A program made the translations under genes and the position numbers. Shown piece by piece: positions 1 through 7,746 of a DNA stretch of 64,000 bases. The notes beneath the pieces are model-generated. The model worked only from the letters and a program-made list of their open reading frames with translations. It made no database searches and was not told the DNA's origin. This DNA is from Oscillospiraceae bacterium (lineage in GTDB: Bacteria; Bacillota; Clostridia; Oscillospirales; Oscillospiraceae), in NCBI GenBank assembly GCA_021202845.1, contig JAJQCF010000022.1, forward strand, positions 243,197 through 307,196, written 5' to 3'. Positions within the stretch are counted from its first letter, which is position 1, and each line of letters opens with the position of its first letter.

Positions 1-4
1 TAAA

Positions 5-32
5 AAAACGGAAAGCCTGATGGACTTTCCGT
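5..32 (-). terminator. Attenuator terminator downstream of the Met/Cys leader peptide
   Basis: Read on the minus strand, ACGGAAAG (plus 25-32) and CTTTCCGT (plus 8-15) form a stem, followed by a run of T (plus 2-8). The upstream segment CTTTCTGT (plus 67-74, just after the leader-peptide stop) can pair with the same 5' arm, with one G-U pair. It could therefore act as an antiterminator. This is the classic arrangement of a ribosome-position attenuator. The controlled gene would lie left of the window. Confidence 0.8.
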
Positions 33-84
33 GATTGCACAAGTTGAGGGGGTTGAATCAGCTCTTACAGAAAGCACATCGTAT

Positions 85-162
85 TTAGGCGCGGCGGCAC
101 ATGCACATGGTCATCATGCGCATAGCGGTCATATTCATCATTGTGCTGACGAAATGCCTCAC
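85..162 (-). CDS. Met/Cys-rich leader peptide (25 aa)
   Basis: A short ORF starts at GTG (160-162) and ends at TAA (85-87), with AAAGGAG (171-177) eight bases upstream of the start. The 25-residue product has eight internal Met (residues 8, 9, 11, 14, 16, 17, 19, 21) and Cys at 20 and 22. The core reads MMNMTAMRMMTMCMC. It lies between a consensus promoter and an intrinsic terminator, so it is inferred to be a regulatory leader peptide. Ribosome stalling on Met or Cys codons would let transcription continue into a sulfur-amino-acid uptake or biosynthesis gene beyond the left edge. No downstream gene is visible, so the target is inference. The alternative, a small functional secreted or metal-binding peptide, seems less likely. 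Confidence 0.75.
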   Translation of the reverse strand: MRHFVSTMMNMTAMRMMTMCMCRRA

Positions 163-170
163 GACGTGTT

Positions 171-177
171 CTCCTTT
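171..177 (-). promoter_or_regulatory. Shine-Dalgarno site of the leader peptide
   Basis: AAAGGAG on the minus strand, eight bases from the GTG start. It is the main evidence that the 25-codon ORF is translated. Confidence 0.8.
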
Positions 178-192
178 CACTGATTTTCCGCT

Positions 193-221
193 ATTATAAC
201 TGCAACGGCCATAATTGTCAA
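193..221 (-). promoter_or_regulatory. Consensus sigma-A promoter of the leader transcript
   Basis: On the minus strand TTGACA (plus 216-221) and TATAAT (plus 193-198) are separated by exactly 17 bases. Transcription should start near 186 and give an attenuated RNA of about 180 nt. The -35 box almost abuts the -35 box of the divergent cca promoter. Confidence 0.9.
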
Positions 222-222
222 G

Positions 223-251
223 TTGAATTTTTACCGAAACAGAGGTAAAAT
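223..251 (+). promoter_or_regulatory. Promoter of cca
   Basis: TTGAAT (223-228) and TAAAAT (246-251) with a 17-base spacer, upstream of the cca start. It diverges from the leader-peptide promoter, with the two -35 boxes one base apart. Confidence 0.65.
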
Positions 252-287
252 GAAAGCGTACATTTGTCTACTAAGGAGATTTTCACC

Positions 288-1622
288 ATGCTTTATCTGC
301 CTCAGCACATAAGCAGGGTCATATCCGCGCTCAGCTCCGCGGGCTTTGAGGCCTACGCCGTGGGAGGCGCGGTGCGGGATATGCTGATGGGCGCCGCGCC
401 GCGCGACTACGACGTGGCCACCTCCGCGCTGCCGGACGAGACGGAGGCGGTGTTCGCGCTTGAGCGGGTGCTGGAGACCGGCAAAAAGCACGGCACCGTG
501 ACGCTGATGACCTCCGACGGGGGAGTGGAGATAACGACCTTCCGCGCGGACGGCAAGTATTCCGACAACCGCCATCCCGACGCCGTGCGCTTCGTCAGCG
601 GTATAGACGAGGACTTGGCCCGCCGCGACTTCACGATAAACGCAATGGCCTATGACGGCAAGGTGCTGCGCGACCCCTTTGGCGGGCGGCGCGACATTGC
701 CGCGCGCACCATACGCTGCGTCGGCGAGCCGGAACGCCGCTTCGGTGAGGACAGCCTGCGCATACTGCGCGGCCTGCGCCTTGCCTCCGAGCTGGAATTT
801 TCGATAGAGCCGGAGACGGCGGAGGCCATGCGCCGCTGCCGCGCTCTGCTGCAAAACGTCTCCGCCGAGCGTATAAATACGGAGCTGACGCGGCTGCTGT
901 GCGGCGCCGGCGCGCAACGGGTGCTGCTGCAATATCCCGACGTTCTCTCCGCCGTGTTGCCGGAGATTGAGCCGATGGTCGGCTTTTTGCAGCACTCGCC
1001 GTGGCACAGCCTTGATGTCTGGGCGCACACAGCGGCGGTTGTGGCCAACACTCCCGCGCAGCCGGTGCTGCGCTGGGCGGCGCTTTTTCACGACATGGGC
1101 AAGCCCGCGACATTTTCCCTTGACGAAAACGGCGTCGGCCACTTTTACGGCCACGCCTCGGTCAGCCGCGACATTGCGGTTGACATAATGCACCGCCTGC
1201 GCTTTGACCGCGCCTCCGCAGAGCGCATAGAGCTGCTGGTGAAGCGGCACGACACACCCGTGCGCGTGGAGCGCGAGGCGCTGAAAAAGCTGCTGCGTCG
1301 TATCGGCGCGGAGGCTGCGCGCCAGCTCCTGCAGCTGGGAAGAGCGGATAATCTCGGTCAGAGCGAGGCCGTGCGGCACCGTCAGGCGGCCTACGACGCG
1401 GCGGAGGTGCTGTTGGAGGAAATTTTGGCCGCCGACGAGTGCTTTACGCTGAAAAAGTTAGCGGTGAACGGCAGCGACGCGCTGGCGGCCGGACTGCGCG
1501 GAGCGCAAATAGGCGCTGCCTTAAACGAGCTGCTGGACGCGGTGGTGGAGGGTCGCGCGCAAAATGACCGTGCCGAGCTCCTTGCGCTGCTTGCGCACAT
1601 TGCCGAGGGTGAAAATAACTGA
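288..1622 (+). CDS. cca: CCA tRNA nucleotidyltransferase
   Basis: Adds or repairs the 3' CCA of tRNAs in the cytoplasm. The 444-residue product has the class II nucleotidyltransferase head with VGGAVRDMLMG near residues 21-31 and the metal-binding DYD just after it. RRDFTINAMAYD lies near residues 111-122. A tRNA-binding body follows, then an HD-type domain with LFHDMGKP near 265-272, as in bacterial CCA enzymes carrying phosphohydrolase-like domains. The ATG at 288 is chosen because AAGGAG (273-278) sits nine bases upstream; an in-frame TTG at 264 has no such site. It is monocistronic or read through toward the sigma gene 50 bases downstream. Confidence 0.93.
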   Translation: MLYLPQHISRVISALSSAGFEAYAVGGAVRDMLMGAAPRDYDVATSALPDETEAVFALERVLETGKKHGTVTLMTSDGGVEITTFRADGKYSDNRHPDAVRFVSGIDEDLARRDFTINAMAYDGKVLRDPFGGRRDIAARTIRCVGEPERRFGEDSLRILRGLRLASELEFSIEPETAEAMRRCRALLQNVSAERINTELTRLLCGAGAQRVLLQYPDVLSAVLPEIEPMVGFLQHSPWHSLDVWAHTAAVVANTPAQPVLRWAALFHDMGKPATFSLDENGVGHFYGHASVSRDIAVDIMHRLRFDRASAERIELLVKRHDTPVRVEREALKKLLRRIGAEAARQLLQLGRADNLGQSEAVRHRQAAYDAAEVLLEEILAADECFTLKKLAVNGSDALAAGLRGAQIGAALNELLDAVVEGRAQNDRAELLALLAHIAEGENN

Positions 1623-1672
1623 AAAATATTTGTGTCTTTTTCACTTTTGCAGACTCTAATATACAGAGCGAG

Positions 1673-2173
1673 GTGGCGGCTGTGGACGAGTTTGAAAGAC
1701 TTTTTCGGGACTATACGCCCGTTGTGTACCGCTTCCTGCTGTCGCTGTGCGGCGACGCGGGTTTGGCGGAGGAGCTGACCGACGAGACTTTCTATCAGGC
1801 ATACCTGCACATCGGCCGGTTCAGGGGCGAGTGCAAAATAGAGACATGGCTCTGCCGCATCGCCAAAAACGCGCTGTATAAGGAGCAAAAGCGCGCCAAA
1901 CGCACAGCGGCAGGCGCGGAGCCGGACGAGACGGCGGCAACGGAAGACCCATTTGCCGCCATACACGACAAATCGCAGGCGCTGGAAATCCACAGGCATC
2001 TGCACAGCCTGAGCGAGCCTTACCGCGAGGTGTTTATGCTGAGGGTATTCGGCGAGCTGACGTTCAGAGAGATTGCCGACATATGCGGCAGAACCGAGTC
2101 TTGGGCAAAGGTGACGTTCTACCGCGCCAAGAATAAACTTATTGAGAGCATGGAGGGGCGGCATGAAAATTAA
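1673..2173 (+). CDS. RNA polymerase sigma factor, ECF/SigW-like family
   Basis: The 166-residue product has a sigma region 2 (residues about 6-55, core FRDYTPVVYRFLL and LTDETFYQAYLHI) and a region 4 helix-turn-helix (about 105-160, SEPYREVFMLRVFGELTFREIA). This is the standard two-domain ECF layout. Start codons are GTG at 1673 or 1682; neither has a strong Shine-Dalgarno site, so the exact N-terminus is uncertain. Its end overlaps the start of the next gene, a zinc-finger anti-sigma factor, so the two form a sigma/anti-sigma pair. The target regulon cannot be read from this window. Confidence 0.88.
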   Translation: MAAVDEFERLFRDYTPVVYRFLLSLCGDAGLAEELTDETFYQAYLHIGRFRGECKIETWLCRIAKNALYKEQKRAKRTAAGAEPDETAATEDPFAAIHDKSQALEIHRHLHSLSEPYREVFMLRVFGELTFREIADICGRTESWAKVTFYRAKNKLIESMEGRHEN

Positions 2174-2840
2174 CTGCAATATCGCCGACGATTTGCTTCC
2201 GCTGTATCTGGACGGCGTCTGCTCGTCCGACAGCAGGGCGGCGCTGGAAGCGCACTTGTCCGACTGTGCGCCGTGCAGGGATAAGTTGGAAAGAATGAGA
2301 AGGCGGGATATCGACCCCGCGCCGCAGGGAGAGGACATAGAAATTGCGGGGTACGCAAGGAAAATTAAGCGGTACAGGCTGCGCGCCGCCTTGCTGATTA
2401 TAATAATTGGCCTTATAGCCGTTTGCGCGCTCTCGCTGTCGCTGCTGACGCTGCAAAGTATGCACCGTGCGGCCAACCCTGTGGTTTTCGCGGTCGAGGA
2501 GGGCGTATACAATCTGACGGCTGGCGCGCTGGAGGCTACGGGCGCGGAGGCCGAGCAATATGTTTTTTACACCAACAGCGCTAAAATAAAAGTAGAAATT
2601 TCGGACGGCGCCGAGCTTGACGGACAAATTCTGCTCTGGCGCACGGACGCTGACGAGCCGATTCAGTACGGCGGCATAACGGCGGGGGAGAGCGAGTGCG
2701 TATTCACCGGCCTCACCGCCGCCGCGCGCTACCGTCTTACGTTCCCCGACGGCGCGGACCGCTCTGTCAGGGTGAGCGAGGGGCGCGAGACGGGCTTTTG
2801 GCAGAACATGAAGTCAGTGCTGTCCGAGCTCTGCGGGTGA
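2163..2840 (+). CDS. Anti-sigma factor with zinc-finger domain and one membrane segment
   Basis: The 225-residue product has an N-terminal zf-HC2 domain (residues 1-45) with conserved His and CxxC (HLSDCAPC). A basic stretch and one strong transmembrane helix follow (about 75-98, rich in Ile/Leu). The C-terminal domain, about 120 residues, is probably extracytoplasmic. ATG at 2163 overlaps the sigma stop codon and is preceded by GGAGGGG (2152-2158), which indicates translational coupling; an in-frame upstream GTG at 2142 is less likely. It probably holds the preceding sigma factor inactive at the membrane until an envelope signal arrives. The signal is unknown. Confidence 0.87.
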   Translation: MKINCNIADDLLPLYLDGVCSSDSRAALEAHLSDCAPCRDKLERMRRRDIDPAPQGEDIEIAGYARKIKRYRLRAALLIIIIGLIAVCALSLSLLTLQSMHRAANPVVFAVEEGVYNLTAGALEATGAEAEQYVFYTNSAKIKVEISDGAELDGQILLWRTDADEPIQYGGITAGESECVFTGLTAAARYRLTFPDGADRSVRVSEGRETGFWQNMKSVLSELCG

Positions 2841-2851
2841 TTTTTTAAAAC

Positions 2852-2884
2852 TTGACACGGGCGCGGGGAGAGTGTTAATATAAT
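2852..2884 (+). promoter_or_regulatory. Promoter of the cysE-cysS T-box transcript
   Basis: TTGACA at 2852-2857. Overlapping -10 candidates are TTAATA (2875-2880, spacer 17), TAATAT (2876-2881, spacer 18) and TATAAT (2879-2884, spacer 21). The start would lie just upstream of the T-box leader. Confidence 0.7.
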
Positions 2885-2889
2885 GATGA

Positions 2890-3125
2890 TGTGAATAACG
2901 GCGTTGAGCGGGAAAAACGGAGCTGTGCGCCGCCTTGCAGAGAAATCCGGCCGTCGGCTGTGAGCCGGATAGGTGAGGCGCGCTTCGGTATGCGCCCGTG
3001 AGCCATCGGGGAGGAAATGCCCCGACGTTTTGGCCGCGTTAAGGCTTTTGAAAGCTATAAACGGGAGTGGAACCGCGCTTACCGCGCCTCTCATGCCAAA
3101 GGGCATGAGAGGATTTTTTGTTTTT
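2890..3125 (+). ncRNA. T-box leader, probably cysteine-specific
   Basis: The leader carries the T-box sequence GTGGAACCGCG (3066-3076), which pairs with the uncharged tRNA acceptor end. Upstream are a long stem I region (about 2895-3000) and a stem III-like hairpin with CGGGG/CCCCG arms (3008-3024). A TGC triplet at 2991-2993 sits in the position expected for the specifier codon, just before the closing side of stem I, and would read cysteine. An intrinsic terminator follows directly. The downstream genes make cysteine and charge tRNA-Cys, which agrees with a Cys specifier. The assignment rests on reading, not on a covariance-model search. Confidence 0.88.
3087..3125 (+). terminator. T-box-controlled terminator
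   Basis: CCTCTCATGCC and GGCATGAGAGG form an 11-bp stem with a short A-rich loop, followed by TTTTTTGTTTTT. The 5' side overlaps the region that would join the antiterminator with the T-box sequence. Confidence 0.9.
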
Positions 3126-3138
3126 GGAGTGAAAGAAT

Positions 3139-3789
3139 ATGTTTAATGAACTGAGGGAGACAATAGCCGCTTACAAGGCGCGCGACCCGGCCGCGCGCAG
3201 CAGCTTGGAAATACTGCTGCTCTATCCCGGAATAAAGGCCGTGCGCAGCCACCGCAAGGCGCACTGGTGCTACGAGCACAACCTGCTCTTTCTTGCCCGC
3301 TTCATTTCCCAGCGCTCGCGCCATAAGACGGGTATAGAAATTCACCCCGGCGCCAAAATAGGCCGCCGCCTTGTCATCGACCACGGCATGGGCATTGTCA
3401 TCGGCGAGACTGCCGAGGTCGGCGACGACTGCCTGATATACCACGGCGTGACGCTGGGCGGCACGGGCAAGGACAAGGGCAAGCGCCATCCCACCATAGG
3501 CAACAACGTACTCATCGGCACGGGCGCAAAGGTCTTGGGACCGTTCAAGGTGGGCGACAACAGCCGCATTGCGGCCAACAGCGTTGTGCTTAAAGAGGTC
3601 CCGCCGGACTGCACCGCCGTCGGCGTTCCCGCGCGCATAGTCCGCCGCGGCGCGGAAAAGGTCAACTACGCCGCCGAGGTTGACCAAGTGAACATGACAG
3701 ACCCCGTGGCAGACGCCCTCGGCGACGTGCGCCGCGAGCTGGGACGGCTGGAAAAGGCCATATATGAAAAGGAGAATAAAAGTAAATGA
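3139..3789 (+). CDS. cysE: Serine O-acetyltransferase
   Basis: Acetylates serine to O-acetylserine, the acceptor that cysteine synthase converts to cysteine. The 216-residue protein has an N-terminal helical part ([13 protein letters not shown]) and a left-handed beta-helix of hexapeptide repeats (about residues 65-175). The repeat region includes [20 protein letters not shown] and a [15 protein letters not shown] loop typical of CysE. It lies directly behind a cysteine T-box and overlaps cysS by four bases (ATGA), so both respond to charged tRNA-Cys. The partner enzyme, CysK, is encoded in this window at 36.9-37.8 kb under a separate promoter. Confidence 0.94.
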   Translation: MFNELRETIAAYKARDPAARSSLEILLLYPGIKAVRSHRKAHWCYEHNLLFLARFISQRSRHKTGIEIHPGAKIGRRLVIDHGMGIVIGETAEVGDDCLIYHGVTLGGTGKDKGKRHPTIGNNVLIGTGAKVLGPFKVGDNSRIAANSVVLKEVPPDCTAVGVPARIVRRGAEKVNYAAEVDQVNMTDPVADALGDVRRELGRLEKAIYEKENKSK

Positions 3790-5237
3790 AGCTCTATAAT
3801 TCCGCAACAAGAAAAAAGGAGGACTTTGTCCCCATAGACCCCGCCGAGGTGAAGATGTACACCTGCGGCCCGACGGTTTACCACTACGCGCACATCGGCA
3901 ACCTCAGAAGCTACATCATGGAGGACGTTCTGGAAAAATATCTGCGCTACTCAGGCTACGGCGTGAAGCGCGTTATGAACATAACCGACGTGGGCCACCT
4001 GACCTCCGACGCCGACACCGGCGAGGACAAAATGCTCAGCGGTGCCAAGCGCGAGCATAAGTCCGTCATGGACATTGCCAAGTTCTATACCGACGCGTTT
4101 TTCTCTGACTGCGCCCGCCTGAACATAAAAACGCCGGACGTGGTCGAGCCCGCCACGAACTGCATCGACGACTATATCCATATAATCGAGAGCCTTATGG
4201 AGAAGGGCTACGCCTACTTCGCGGGCGGCAACGTGTACTTTGACACCTCAAAATTAGAGAAATACTATATCTTCAACGACTTCAACGAGGAGGACCTCGC
4301 CGTGGGCGTGCGCGAGGGCGTGGAGGCCGACGACAACAAGCGCAACAAAAATGACTTCGTGCTCTGGTTCACAAAGTCCAAGTTCGAGGCGCAGGCGCTC
4401 AAGTGGGACTCCCCGTGGGGCGTGGGCTACCCGGGCTGGCACATAGAGTGTACGGGCATATCCATAAAGCACCTTGGCGAGAGGCTTGACATACACTGCG
4501 GCGGCATAGATAACGCTTTCCCCCACCACACGAACGAAATCGCCCAGTCGGAGGCTTATTTAGGCCACCATTGGTGCAATTATTGGGTTCATGTCCTCCA
4601 CCTGAACACCACCTCGGGCAAAATGAGCAAGTCGAGCGGAGAGTTTTTGACCGTGCAGTCGCTGCTGGACAGGGGCTATGACCCGCTGGCCTACCGCTTT
4701 TTCTGCCTGCAGAGCCATTACCGCAAGGCGCTGGTTTTCTCGTGGGAAAATCTCAGCAACGCGCAGACGGCCTACAACAAGCTGATAACGCGCGTGGCCG
4801 CGCTCCGCGCCGAGGGCGAGCCCGACGCGGCGGCGCTGGAGGGGCTGAAAGCGCGCTTTGCCGCCGCTCTTGACAACGATTTGAACACCTCCCTCGCCGT
4901 GACCGCGGTTTACGACGTGTTCAAGGCTGACACGACCGACGCGACCAAGCTGGCCGCCGTGGCGGATTTCGACACCGTGCTGGGTCTTGACCTTGTGCGG
5001 AAGGCCGCCGCCAAGCGCGAGAGCGACAAAAAAGCGGCCTCCGCCGCCGGAGCGGGCTTCGCCGTGGTGAGCGAGAGCGGCGAGAGCGACGCCGAGGTCG
5101 AGGCAAAAATTCTGGCGCGGCGCGAGGCGAAAAAGGCCAAGAACTTTGCCGAGGCCGACAGAATCCGCGACGAGCTGAAAGCCGCCGGAATAGAGCTGAC
5201 GGATATGCCGAACGGCGTAAAATGGAAGAGAATATGA
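3786..5237 (+). CDS. cysS: Cysteinyl-tRNA synthetase
   Basis: Charges tRNA-Cys. The 483-residue protein has class I signatures: [15 protein letters not shown] (HIGH motif, residues about 25-39) and KMSKSS (about residues 279-284). It also has the zinc ligands expected of CysRS (Cys near 27 and the WHIECTGIS segment). The C-terminal part is helical and ends in the usual DALR-like region. It starts within the last codons of cysE (ATGA overlap). Cotranscription with cysE under one cysteine T-box means both cysteine supply and tRNA charging rise when tRNA-Cys is uncharged. Confidence 0.96.
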   Translation: MKLYNSATRKKEDFVPIDPAEVKMYTCGPTVYHYAHIGNLRSYIMEDVLEKYLRYSGYGVKRVMNITDVGHLTSDADTGEDKMLSGAKREHKSVMDIAKFYTDAFFSDCARLNIKTPDVVEPATNCIDDYIHIIESLMEKGYAYFAGGNVYFDTSKLEKYYIFNDFNEEDLAVGVREGVEADDNKRNKNDFVLWFTKSKFEAQALKWDSPWGVGYPGWHIECTGISIKHLGERLDIHCGGIDNAFPHHTNEIAQSEAYLGHHWCNYWVHVLHLNTTSGKMSKSSGEFLTVQSLLDRGYDPLAYRFFCLQSHYRKALVFSWENLSNAQTAYNKLITRVAALRAEGEPDAAALEGLKARFAAALDNDLNTSLAVTAVYDVFKADTTDATKLAAVADFDTVLGLDLVRKAAAKRESDKKAASAAGAGFAVVSESGESDAEVEAKILARREAKKAKNFAEADRIRDELKAAGIELTDMPNGVKWKRI

Positions 5238-5386
5238 ATTCAGCGGGGCGCGGCGATTAAAAATTTCCGAAAATGAGCGCGGAAGTTACAATTTCTCTAC
5301 CATTTTTCGCGTATATGTGCTATTATATTAAGAGCCACCGCGCCCCGTGCGGCGCGGTGGAGAAGCAGGCAAGGCGGTGAATCCCC

Positions 5387-5890
5387 GTGGAACGACCTAA
5401 AAATGAACAGAGCTTCATAACGCGCGAGCCTATGGACTCCGACTGGCCGTACCTCATGCGCGTTATGGCGGTGCTCAACGACCCCGTCCGTCTGGCCAAG
5501 CGGCGCAGCGTGACGAAAACCCATGCGGCAATGACAATGGGCTTCACCGGCGGCGCTTTGGCGCTGGGTGTGCTGGCGTTTTTGCCGGCTGCGCGCGCGT
5601 GGCTCAAGGCTACCCACGCGGACACGCTCGGCACGGACTTCGTGTGCGTGTGCATACTGACCGGCGTGGTCGCGGCGGCGGTTTTAGCCTTCGTCGGCTT
5701 TTGGGAGTACCGCTTCGCGCGCTCGGTATCGGATGAGCTGAAAGCCCTGACGGAGCTGGCGCGCCGCACGGCGGAGGGCGAGTACGGCGTCACCGTGACC
5801 AAGCCCCGCAACGACGAGCTGGGCGACCTCATAGACCTCGGCAACGCCATATCCCAGCGCCTTGCGCAGAATAATACGCACGGGGAGTGA
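5387..5890 (+). CDS. Small two-helix membrane protein with HAMP-like tail, function unknown
   Basis: The 167-residue protein has two predicted membrane helices (about residues 47-70 and 85-107) and a cytoplasmic C-terminal stretch. The tail (RFARSVSDELKALTELARR, then PRNDELGDLIDLGNAI) has the heptad pattern of a HAMP linker with the conserved DELG. No kinase, methyl-accepting or cyclase output domain follows, so it is a stand-alone HAMP-like protein. The start is GTG at 5387 with only a weak upstream AGGCGG. The 150-base gap from cysS contains a GC-rich hairpin (about 5334-5361) and AT-rich -10-like sequence, so it probably has its own promoter. Confidence 0.65.
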   Translation: MERPKNEQSFITREPMDSDWPYLMRVMAVLNDPVRLAKRRSVTKTHAAMTMGFTGGALALGVLAFLPAARAWLKATHADTLGTDFVCVCILTGVVAAAVLAFVGFWEYRFARSVSDELKALTELARRTAEGEYGVTVTKPRNDELGDLIDLGNAISQRLAQNNTHGE

Positions 5891-5935
5891 TTTCCCCCGC
5901 GCCGCAAAATTTATAAAATCAAAGGAAAACTGCTG

Positions 5936-6931
5936 ATGTCAAAGAAAGAGACGGGCGCAGGGTGCGCCTTCAGAACGTCAATAGGCGGCCAAGCTCTCAT
6001 GGAGGGCATACTTATGCGCGGCGTGGACAAGCAGGCCAGCGTGTGCCGCAAGGACGACGGCAGCCTTGTGACAAAGGTGGACGAGCTTCACCTCATCAAA
6101 GAAAAGTACCCCGTATTGGGCTGGCCGTTCATACGCGGCGTCGTGAACTTTGTGGACTCAATGGCAAAGGGCATGGGCGCGCTGCTGTGGTCGATGGAGC
6201 AGCTGCCGGAGGAGGAGCAGGGCGAGCCGGACAAGCTCGACCTCTGGATTGAAAAGCACTTCGGCGGCGACAAGGCGGAAAAGATTATCATCGCCGTCGG
6301 CGTGACGCTGGGCATACTGCTGGCGGTGGGGCTTTTTGTGCTGCTGCCCGCGTTCATATTCGAGCTGCTGCCCGACAGCCTGAGCCTTGTGCTGCGCTGC
6401 ATAATAGAGGGCGTTTTGCGCATTGTCATATTCCTGCTGTATATGTGGCTGTGTACGCGGACTAAGGAGATTCAGCGAATGTTCTCCTACCACGGCGCGG
6501 AACACAAGACAATTTTCTGCTACGAAAAGGGGCTTGAGCTGACGGTGGAGAACGTGCGCCCGCAGAGCCGCTTTCACCCGAGGTGCGGCACGAGCTTCCT
6601 GCTGGTAATAATGATAATCAGCATTTTCGTCATATCGTTTATGACGTGGGTGCTGACGCTCTTCCCCTCGATAGCGGAGCTGGGAGCTGTGGCGGCGGCG
6701 CTGGTGAGAATGTGCTGCAAGCTCATCATGCTGCCGATAGTAGTGGGCATAACCTACGAGCTCAACCGCTGGGTGGGTCGGCACGACAATATAGTGTCCT
6801 CAATCCTTGCGTGGCCGGGCAAGCAGCTGCAGCACCTGACGGTGTTCGAGCCCGACGACGGCATGATAGAGTGCGCCATAGAGGCCATGAAGCTCGTCAT
6901 ACCCGAGCAAAAGGGCGCGGACGAGTGGTGA
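5936..6931 (+). CDS. YqhQ-like DUF1385 membrane protein
   Basis: The 331-residue protein begins the conserved DUF1385 region with SIGGQALMEGILMRG (about residues 16-30). Later conserved parts are YHGAEHKTIFCYE and RFHPRCGTSFL. Several transmembrane segments lie at about 120-145, 150-170, 215-240 and 250-275. This family is widespread in Firmicutes and usually annotated YqhQ; its biochemical role is not established. It is 45 bases downstream of the HAMP-like gene with AAAGGAAAA upstream of the start, and could be cotranscribed with it. Confidence 0.88.
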   Translation: MSKKETGAGCAFRTSIGGQALMEGILMRGVDKQASVCRKDDGSLVTKVDELHLIKEKYPVLGWPFIRGVVNFVDSMAKGMGALLWSMEQLPEEEQGEPDKLDLWIEKHFGGDKAEKIIIAVGVTLGILLAVGLFVLLPAFIFELLPDSLSLVLRCIIEGVLRIVIFLLYMWLCTRTKEIQRMFSYHGAEHKTIFCYEKGLELTVENVRPQSRFHPRCGTSFLLVIMIISIFVISFMTWVLTLFPSIAELGAVAAALVRMCCKLIMLPIVVGITYELNRWVGRHDNIVSSILAWPGKQLQHLTVFEPDDGMIECAIEAMKLVIPEQKGADEW

Positions 6932-7014
6932 ACAAGCCGCGCCGCGCACTCGCATTACATCAAAAATAAAATAAGATTAAGAAAAATAAATATTACGCAA
7001 AAAGGAGAACGCCA

Positions 7015-7746
7015 ATGAACATTTATGACGCCCGGACGGTTGGCGAGAGGGTAGCGGGAAACAGCTATGTGGGACGCGGCATTGTCGTGGGTACCTCGCG
7101 CAGCGGCGGGAGCGCCGTTGCCGCCTACTTCATCATGGGACGCAGCGCCAACAGCCGCAACCGCGTTTTCGCCAAGCGCAGCGGCGCGCTCTACACGGAG
7201 CCTTATGACCCCGCCGCCTGCTCCGACCCCTCGCTCATCATCTACGCCGCGGTGCGCGAGAGCGGAAACCGCCTCATCGTCACAAACGGCGACCAGACGG
7301 ACACCATTTATGACGGCCTTGCCGCGGGCAAGAGCTTTTCCGAGGCGCTTGTTTCGCGCGAGTTTGAGCCGGACGCGCCGAACCTGACCCCGCGCATCAG
7401 CGCCATGCTGACGTTTGCCGATGGCGGAGTCAGCTACGAGATGAGCATACTCAAGAGCGTGGACGCGGAGGGCTCCGGCTGCTGCCGCTATACGTTCTCC
7501 TACCCGTCCAAGGCCGGACTGGGTCATTTTATACACACCTACATGGGCGACGGTCAGCCCCTGCCCACGTTTCAGGGCGAGCCGGAGCGCGTGACGCTGC
7601 CGGACGACATCGACGAGCTGGCGGACGACATTTGGCGCAGCCTCGACGCGGACAACAAAATTTCTCTCTACGTGCGCTACACCTCCCTTGAGGACGGCTC
7701 TGTCACGGAGAGAATTATAAATAAATACGGGAGCGATGCAAAATGA
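7015..7746 (+). CDS. purO: PurO-type IMP cyclohydrolase
   Basis: Closes the ring of FAICAR to give IMP, the last step of purine synthesis. The 243-residue protein resembles the IMP cyclohydrolase family first known from archaea (PurO), with GRGIVVGTSRSGGSAVAAYF near residues 21-40 and the MGRSANSRNRVF core. It is not the N-terminal domain of bacterial PurH. AAAAGGAG precedes the ATG at 7015. Its stop overlaps the purB start (ATGA), and a stand-alone AICAR transformylase follows purB, so the two PurH activities are split between separate proteins here. Confidence 0.85.
   Translation: MNIYDARTVGERVAGNSYVGRGIVVGTSRSGGSAVAAYFIMGRSANSRNRVFAKRSGALYTEPYDPAACSDPSLIIYAAVRESGNRLIVTNGDQTDTIYDGLAAGKSFSEALVSREFEPDAPNLTPRISAMLTFADGGVSYEMSILKSVDAEGSGCCRYTFSYPSKAGLGHFIHTYMGDGQPLPTFQGEPERVTLPDDIDELADDIWRSLDADNKISLYVRYTSLEDGSVTERIINKYGSDAK

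Noticed and set aside
4-183. His-rich plus-strand reading frame opposite the leader peptide
   Set aside because: It has no start codon with a ribosome-binding site. The His codons (CAT) are only the complement of the ATG codons of the minus-strand leader.
231-1379. 382-codon minus-strand frame opposite cca
   Set aside because: It is an antisense frame in high-GC coding DNA with no recognisable domain; cca on the plus strand is certain.
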